Origin: Bolinopsis microptera
Taxonomy: Eukaryota > Ctenophora > Tentaculata > Lobata > Bolinopsidae
Direction of reading: 5' to 3'
Assembly: GCF_026151205.1 (NCBI RefSeq)
Contig: NC_087079.1
Coordinates: 13,888,445-13,952,444, forward strand
DNA length: 64,000 bases
Made by a program: the position numbers and the translations under genes. Shown in pieces: positions 57,159 through 64,000 of the stretch. The notes beneath the pieces were generated by a model that was not told where the DNA came from, ran no database searches, and was given only the letters and a program-made list of their open reading frames with translations. The stretch's first letter is position 1. Each line of letters starts with the position of its first letter.

Positions 57159-58644
57159 TACGAGATATTGAACAGTGATGATGAAGATGAGGTCAAGGAT
57201 AAGGCAGTTGGACAGGACTTTATTTCAAAACTTCCTCACAAAGCCAGTAATAGGGTCAGCAGATTTTAGAGGATTTATATTTTTTCTAGTTACTAGTTAG
57301 TGTTCAGTAGTAAGTAGTTACTGGTAATCATTTCAGACCATTAAACTATAATATTATGGTATAAATACTTCATTAAACTGGAAGTCCCTGTCTCTCTGTA
57401 TTTAACCAGACAGGGCGGTGGTAACAGATCTTCAAGACTCTGTTGCCAATATCTATGTTTGGGAGTCTCTCTCTCCAGCAGCAGGAGTTGGAGATATTAC
57501 ATTATTACGTGGACGGGTTGTGAATGCCACCGTAAGGAAGGCTTACAGTCGGCGCCGACAAATCAGAAGAAGACTTCATTAAACTTGTAATTTGTATGCT
57601 AATACACAACCTCTCCCAACAATCATCATATAATAACTTATTGATTTTGCTAACAACACTACAACAGCTCATTCGATGAATTTTCAGATATTCTCATTTC
57701 TGGACGTACTCGACAGACTGACTTGTTCGCTCGTGTGCAGATCTTGGAAGATAATGGTTCAGGATCGGTCTCTATGGACTCAGGTAATTTAAAGTTTTCG
57801 ATTTCTAGTCTGGTGAGTTTTCCAGTAAGTTATACCGAAATAAACATTGCTTGAATTGGGTGCGTAGAGGCTGCTGTGTCTGCGCGGCTCCGGTTGTCAT
57901 GGAAACGGGTAACATTTTATGATTAAAGTACATTGCAGTAGGTGTACTTCGGAACGCGCAATCGCGTGCATGAACTAAGCTATTTGATTTTAAAAAGCAA
58001 CTCCATCGATCCGGTCGAAGATTCACTCTTCTTCTGCGAAATCGTGAATAGATTTTCTGCTTTTAAAAACAGTATTATTAAAACATTTTAAAGCCAATAT
58101 TTGAAAGAATGTAACGAGAGATTCTTCATTCTTTTTAGATTGATTTACAACGCATCAAAGACAGAACTACAGACAGACTAGTTGCTAACTTGGCTCACAA
58201 ATTCCGATCTTTTCTTTGTAACTTGAACCTAAGAGACTGTGTCAGGGTCACTTCATCATCTCTGAGATATATAGGTACATGTTAACCCTATTTAGCAACA
58301 GAATGCAATGATTTTCCATAGCCGAGTATAGTTGATATATAGGGCGCATGTAAGGTCATTCGGCGAATTTTCTTTGAAATAAAATGATGTATTTGTGTAA
58401 CAATTTGAAAGTTTATTGATTAAAAAAATTGATCACGTTATTAAAATGTACTTTCTTAAAACAGGTCCCTTATATTCCAAACTGTCGCAGGAGAATGCCG
58501 GAATCTACAAGAGTTGAGTTTGTCAGGGATAAAGCAGATTAATGCTGACGTTGTCAATGATATCGGACTGGGTTGTAAAAACTTGCTTTATCTTAACATT
58601 GCGAAGTGTTACTTTGACGATGGAGTTTTGAGGGTCTTAGCGAG
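57159..58644 (+). CDS. FBXL13: FBXL13/DRC6-like protein, F-box and first leucine-rich repeats
   Basis: Exons 57159-57254, 57688-57783, 58139-58274 and 58491-58644, with consistent phases (0, 0, 0, 1, ending in phase 2 at an open GT donor). The F-box is split: ISKLPHKASNR ends the first exon, IFSFLDVLDRLTCSLVCRSW starts the second. Next come an acidic/basic spacer and LNLRDCVRVTSSSLRYIG, then CRNLQELSLSGI and CKNLLYLNIAKC, which are leucine-rich repeats. The phrase CRNLQEL and the spacing match human FBXL13 from memory. The first donor (AGG/GTCAGC) is poor. The protein must continue past 58644, but the rest of the window is transposon sequence, so the remaining repeats are either beyond 64000 or lost. 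It is taken as the second half of the gene starting at 38933. Confidence 0.65.
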
Positions 58645-59040
58645 GTATTGCTTATTTAGATTTTTATTGATTTATTTTGAACCCTCGATAAACAATGTGT
58701 TTCAGAATCCAAATGGAACGCACTAATCAGTGTGATAGAAGGGCAATGAGAAGTATAATGCTTATAGGGACCCTGATAGACGTCAATACAGATATAGCCA
58801 TTCTTATGTTATATTCATTATGCTACAAGTTACTTAAGGGTGCAATGAAAATATTTTCTGATAAATCTGAAATATTCTGTAAAACCCTCTGGTGTCGAGA
58901 TTACTCCATCAGATCCCAAATTCGGATCCACTACTGTTAAGGAGACCCGCATCCAGTAGGGACTGTCAGCGGTAAGCTACAGCTCCTGCTGGTAATCGAC
59001 TCGGAAAACAGTAGTGGTCCCCGTTTTTGGGTTGGAAAGG

Positions 59041-61140
59041 ATGAAAACCAGATCTAAATCAGTTGAGAACAAAAATACCGACTCTAGAAGGCTTACTAAT
59101 CCAGATCAATATACAGACCCAGAAGAAACAAATAAGCAATCTCAAGCAATCAAGGATTTGAGGTCACTTACTTAGACTTGTCCAATATGCAATCTTAAAG
59201 TGACTGAGTATGATGATGGCTTGCTGTGCGAAAGATGTCGCTCATGGCATCATAGGACTTGCTTGAAGATCAGTAAAACAGAATACAAGAAACTTAGTGA
59301 AAGCGATGATGAATATCTATGTCCAAGATGCCTAAAAACAACATCAAAGGACGCTGATACTGTGGTAGAAGAGGCAAAGGAGTGCTGTTTCCCAGATCAT
59401 GAAAATGTAAGTGATCCATCTCGATTGAAATTAGGACCATGGAATAGTTGGGAAGTTCTGACAAAATGTGAGGAAATATATGGTGTTATAGTTAAATGGA
59501 GAAGAAACATATTTTTGCTTCCCTCAGGGGCGGCAGGAAAAGCATTCATCGAAGAAATGACTAAAGTGGCCAACAATTTCACATCAGGCAGTGCTATGAA
59601 ATCAGTGACCATGACCCTTTTGATGATAATGCCATCACTACTGTCGCAGAAACCCTCAAAGAGGTCCAAAGCAAAGGAACACACTGAAGTGTTGAAGAGA
59701 AGACTTGTTTTGTGGCAGGCAGGTAAGCTAGAAGAGCTGCTGCGAGAAGGACAGGAGATTCAGAGGAGATTGGGAAAGGGGAAGCATAAACAATAAACAT
59801 GGCCATGTTGAGAGAGTCTTCACTCGACTCATGATGAAAGGAAAAGTCAGTGCAGCAATGCGGTGGATTGGTGAAAATGCCACCGGGATTCTTGAACCTA
59901 CTCCAGATGTGATTAAAGTGTTGAAAGAGAAGCATCACCTGCATCAAAGGGAAGCTGTCTGGGTGGACCAGTGAGGAGAGTAGAGCCGGTTATCTTTGAC
60001 AGTATTGACAGGGAAATGAGAAGACAAGCAGCAAAGAGAGTACAGGGTGCTGCAGGGCCTTCAGGAATGGATGCGGATGCATGGAAGAGACTACTGTGTT
60101 CCAAACAGTTTGGTAAGAAGTGTGAGGATCTATGTAATGCCATAGCAGGGATAGCAAGGAAACTATGTGTCAGGAATTTGGATCCACCGCTGTTGACCTG
60201 ATTGACAGCATGTCGACTTGTCCCCCTGGATAAAAAGCCTGGAGTCAATACCATTGATTGATGCAGGAAACATTGAGAGAAAGGTGACTCAGATCTGGTA
60301 TGCTGATGACTCTGCTGCTGGGGGAAAACTGGAAGAAATGAGGAAGTGGTGGGATAACCTCTGTATTAAATGACCACTCTTTGGATACAGCCCTAAATCT
60401 TCTAAAACATGGGTGATAGTTAAGCCTGAGCACGAAGAGAATGCAAGAACCCTATTCCCAGATGTCAATGTGACAAGCATTGGTCGACGATATCTGGGCA
60501 GCTTCATCGGAACAGATCAAGGAAAAGAGGCTATCATCGAGGAAAAAGTTCAAGAATGGTGTCGTGATATTAAACAGTTAAGTGATATAGCATCAAGAGA
60601 ACCTCAAATAGCATACAGTGCATATGTGTATGGGCTTAGTAAGAGATGGAACTATGTATGCAGAACTGCAGAAATACCCCAGGAGTTGCAGATAGGCTTA
60701 CTCCTCTGGAACAAGTAACACGTGATGAATTTATCCCAGCTATCATCAACAGACTGTTTAGCTGCACTGATGAACTAAAGAACATAATGGCTCTACCACC
60801 AAGATATGGAGGATTAGGTATTCCAGTTATGATGGACATGGCAGATCGAGAGTACAAATTCTCCTGTAAAGCTACAAAACATCTAAAAGAAGCCATTCTC
60901 AAGCAGGTAGACAACTACACAGAGGATTGGAAACACAGCAAAGGAGTGAAAACCGAAATAACGACCGAACGGAATCTCTTCTATCTACAAAAACAAGCAG
61001 AAATACGTCAGAAGCTTGAGTCAATAACAATAAAAGGCTCTTTTCCTCACAATTTGGTTCAGGAAGGTGACAATGGAAAGTACTTCAAATTGAATAAACC
61101 GTTAAGAATTGTAATTACAATATCTCAGTGTTCCTCAATA
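59041..61140 (+). pseudogene. decayed PHD-finger/reverse-transcriptase retroelement
   Basis: Reading order: an ATG at 59041 leads to an in-frame TAG at 59173. It is followed at once by a PHD-type zinc finger (CPICNLKVTE, then CERCRSWHHRTC, then CPRC) and a helical region to TAA at 59796. After a frame change comes GAAGPSGMDADAWKRLLCSK (about 60046-60105), typical of a reverse transcriptase N-terminus in many invertebrate elements. The next part jumps to QIWYADDSAAGG (about 60292-60327, catalytic box), so the palm sequence between them is deleted. Later frames (LGSFIGTDQGKEA; LPPRYGGLGIP) belong to the same domain. There are several stops and shifts; it is non-functional. The element class is not resolved. 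Confidence 0.8.
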
Positions 61141-61142
61141 TA

Positions 61143-61910
61143 CAGGGTGGGCCAAAAGTCAGTGTGCAAACGTTGGCCTTAATAGCTCAGTCACTGAGTG
61201 CCCAATTGAAATACTTCCTTCTGGTATGACTTAGTACCACCACTGGTTCGAGGAATTTGTCAACTCGAAAAATATTCGCGTTCATTTTTTTTCAAATGGA
61301 GGTTCATTTTCACATTTATTTGATAGTTTGGATAGTCGGATCAAGCTAAATGTTATTGAATTGTGTTTGGCCATTCGAATTACGTTCGTCCTGAAAGAAT
61401 TAGAACTGTAGCTTCTCAGATGACCGAGATATGAAGCATAACGAGTTTATTCATTACGTGTGATCAGGTGATTGGTTTACCTAATCACGTGATAAGGTGA
61501 CCCCGTTAACTACCCCGTTAAACATTATGGGAATTGTTAAGGGTGCCCAATTAAGGTGTCGTGTCACGGTGTCACATAATCACCCAGTCAATTTTGTTAA
61601 CGAGATACACAAAATGCTTGATAACTTCTTCATTTCTAATCCGTTTTGCCTCATGTTTTCAGATCATATGCAACATTTGATAATCTACCGTCTCTGAAAA
61701 AATTAGGCGTTCAGCATGTTCAGAGAAAACAATATAGGTGTTTTAATATTGAATGGGCGTGGTCTAAAATATTCGAATTTTCAAATTTTGACGAGGGAAT
61801 CCTCGAACCAGTAAGTACAGTATGCCATCTGCAAAGCAACAGCTCTCAAATATAAAACACGGCGGAGGTATAAGACCCAACGTTTGCACACTGACTTTTG
61901 GCCCACCCTG
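61143..61910. mobile_element. mariner-like MITE, copy 2 (inverted)
   Basis: 768 bp with the same CAGGGTGGGCCAAAAGTCAG termini as copy 1 and TA at both borders (61141-61142, 61911-61912). Reversed relative to copy 1. It sits at the 3' edge of the PHD/RT pseudogene, interrupting or ending its similarity. Confidence 0.88.
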
Positions 61911-62094
61911 TACTATTTCAATGATACAGATATCCTAGGTCTTTAACTGTAAACATTAACTGTAAACGTCTGCTGTATTCAAACCAAAAAGTGTCCTGCC
62001 ATCCAACAGGCCCACTCTTAAATATCCCCAGATAGTATAAACAATCTCCCACTCGTTTTAGCAATCTCTAAACAAATCCCAAACTATCCTCCTT

Positions 62095-63015
62095 GTAACC
62101 AAAACAGAGGTGTTAAAATGCACCCTCTGATAATCAAAACAGAGATGTTAAAATGAACTCTCTGCTCCCCAAAACTCTCTACTCTAAACAATTCCTAAAC
62201 TATCCTCTTTGTAACCAGAACAGAGGTGCTAAAATGCACCCTCTGATAATCAAAACAGAGATTATAAGGGGGCAGGGGGGGGGGGTCTTTATGAAATTTC
62301 TCTCGAAATTAATTTTATAGTTGTTTCTAATAGAGGGGAGTGATATCTATCTGCTACTTTTAGTCCTATGGAAAAATATTGTTCCTAGACGAAATCATTG
62401 CCGGTCAAAGGTCAGCGCTCATGTGTAATTATTGTATTGCGTGAGCGATTTTCAATCGCGCGCCCTGAAAATCGAGTCTACAAATCTGTCTTCGCCTACA
62501 TTTTTTGAGCAATCACCTTGAAACCTTCAGGATATATTCTAAGGACCATTTAGAAGGTTTCACTCTTTTTAGAATTTCGAGATAGGCCTTTAAACATTTT
62601 TTATTCCATTTTGAAAATCTTGGACCTGGAAAAATCGTCAAAAAAAGAGGTCCAAGATTTTCAAAATGGAATAAAAAATGTTTAAAGGCCTATCTCGAAA
62701 TTCTAAAAAAAGTGAAATCTTCTAAATGGTCCTTAGAACATATCCCAGTGAAAGTTTCAAGGTGATTGCTCAAAAAATGTAGGAGAAGATAGATTTTTAG
62801 ACTCGATTTTCAGGGCGCGCGATTGAATACGCTTGCGCAATACAATTACACATGAGCGCTGACCTTTGACCGGCAATAATTTCGTCTAGGAACAATATTT
62901 TTCCATGGGACCAAAAGTAGCAGATAGATGTCACTCCCCTCTATTAGAAAACCCCCTGCCCCCTTAAAATGAACTCTCTGCTCCCCGAAACAGAGGTGTT
63001 AAACTGAACTCCCTG
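62095..63015. repeat. imperfect tandem repeats (ACAGAGGTGTTAAAATG units)
   Basis: Units such as AACAGAG(G/A)TG(T/C)TAAAATG and CTCTCTGCTCCCC alternate at about 62098-62266 and resume at 62965-63015 after the fold-back insertion. The repetition gives a good view of the pre-insertion sequence of that element. Confidence 0.65.
62267..62964. mobile_element. 0.7-kb fold-back element
   Basis: Two arms of about 300-360 bases, strongly similar as reverse complements, start AGGGGGCAGGGGG at both ends and are separated by about 20 bases near 62640. TA flanks both ends (62265-62266, 62965-62966). The left arm has about 40 extra bases near 62290-62330. A transcript would form a long double-stranded RNA. 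No coding capacity. Confidence 0.85.
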
Positions 63016-63149
63016 CACTACCCTGATGTACTAAATGTCGTACACTAATAGTAGTAGTAGTAAATCTTTCAAAGTACGAAATATCTCTTTAAAAGAGCAT
63101 CCTAGGCACCTTATAGATATCAAAACGCATAAAAAAGAAAACAAAAACA

Positions 63150-64000
63150 TCAACCATCTTCTAACTTCTTCCATTCCTCCCTATCTAAAGCCAAAAATCT
63201 AAGGTCTTCGAAATCAGTCAAATTCTTAAGTCTAATATCAAGATTTCTACTAGTCAAGTCTTTTCTAATAACATCTAATAAGTTTAAACATGGTCTACCC
63301 CGTCTCCCTTCCATAAAAATATCAGAATTTATAGCAAATAACATAGAGGTGTATGCTGGTGAGTCTTCCTGTCCTCTTAAGATATGTCCTAACATTCTCC
63401 ATCGAAACTTAGAGACTCTCACAGACAAGGGAGTGACATAACAACGAGCATAGAGTGCCTCATTAGAAATAACCCCAGTAGGCCATCTGATGTTGAGGAT
63501 TCTTCGGAGGTGTTTGCGATGAGCAATATCAAGTTCATTCAACGAAGCTAGTGGTGCAGCCCAGGAGTTGCAGTTGTAGAGTAGAATAGAGACTACTTGT
63601 GCCTCGTAGATTTTGATCTTCCTTTGGACTGAAATCTTGCTCTTCATCCAAACTTTCTGAAATTTACTAAAGGCAACAATACCAAGGAATATTCGATTCT
63701 TGATATCCTTAACAGTGCACATCAACGATCCTAAAGTTTTGTTAGAGCGCCACTCTTCATCACCTCTATACACTTTTCCAACAATCACCTTGCGTTTAAC
63801 AGTGGGTTTAGGATCTGCTAAATAAAAATGGACAAATTCAGTCTTGGAAGAATTGATATGAAGGTCCCACTGCTGGAATATATCTTTAGCGATAGGAAGC
63901 ATTTCTTTGAGTGGAGCAAGTTCAGTGTTATTAAAGTCAATATCATCAGAGTATCCTGTTTCGAGTGGCATGAATTCTTCTGAGATAGGAGGATTAGGGA
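63150..64000 (-). pseudogene. non-LTR retrotransposon reverse transcriptase, 3' end, runs off the window
   Basis: The frame is open from the right edge (64000) to the stop at 63150; about 283 residues. It starts just before the catalytic box, GYSDDIDF, where the usual YADD has serine. The thumb and connection region follow (INSSKTEFVHF, then LGSLM, then LLYNCNSWAAPL). A C-terminal tail carries FRWRMLGHILRGQEDSPAY and GRRGRPCLNLL, typical of RTE- or Jockey-like elements in invertebrates. There is no internal stop in the visible part. Whether the element is complete cannot be judged here. Confidence 0.8.

Noticed and set aside
57405-57600. Candidate FBXL13 exon around 57413-57537
   Set aside because: All three frames look partly protein-like, but including it breaks the F-box. 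Joining 57254 directly to 57688 gives a continuous F-box in phase.
61240-61260. GGTTCGAGGA words as tRNA T-loops (also near 52.65 and 53.2 kb)
   Set aside because: They belong to the mariner-like MITE; no acceptor stem, D-loop or anticodon arm is present around them.

Overview
The window looks like genomic DNA from an animal, probably an invertebrate outside the vertebrates; a cnidarian-like genome is a guess, not a demonstration. It is AT-rich, its genes are split by GT-AG introns, and it is crowded with small transposons. The protein-coding content is animal-specific: an R1R2R3 MYB with the metazoan C-terminal domain, a ciliary FBXL13/DRC6-like protein, a secreted cystatin and an Amt-type ammonium transporter.

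Layout. 0-4.7 kb holds a non-autonomous hAT-like element full of CCGGGA hexamers, then the 3' part of a non-LTR retrotransposon with a restriction-like endonuclease, itself split by a second hAT-like MITE. 7.7-22.4 kb (minus strand) is a complete 17-exon MYB gene; all exon phases fit and give 801 residues. 24.4-26.3 kb is gene-free but carries an unexplained array: about 12 clear copies of a 17-19 bp quasi-palindrome every 145-195 bp, six in one orientation and then six or more in the other. 29.1-30.1 kb holds two copies of a structured inverted repeat with compensating stem changes. 32.36-37.31 kb is a Ty3/gypsy retrotransposon (minus strand) with identical 149-bp LTRs and a 5-bp target duplication.

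38.9-58.6 kb is a nested locus. Exons at 38.9-41.9 kb (Dpy-30/RIIa-like and W-rich repeats) and at 57.2-58.6 kb (F-box and leucine-rich repeats) resemble the two halves of FBXL13/DRC6, a nexin-dynein regulatory complex subunit. Between them, on the minus strand, is a five-exon secreted ShKT-like plus cystatin gene (51.9-42.3 kb). Its large third intron contains, on the plus strand, a single-exon ammonium transporter (48.7-50.1 kb) and a tandem segmental duplication with a truncated second transporter copy (45.3 kb).

58.9-64 kb is transposon debris just downstream of the last FBXL13-like exon seen: a decayed PHD-finger reverse-transcriptase element, a mariner-like MITE (second copy at 52.5 kb), a 0.7-kb fold-back element and the 3' end of another non-LTR retrotransposon running off the right edge. 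No tRNA, rRNA or CRISPR was seen.
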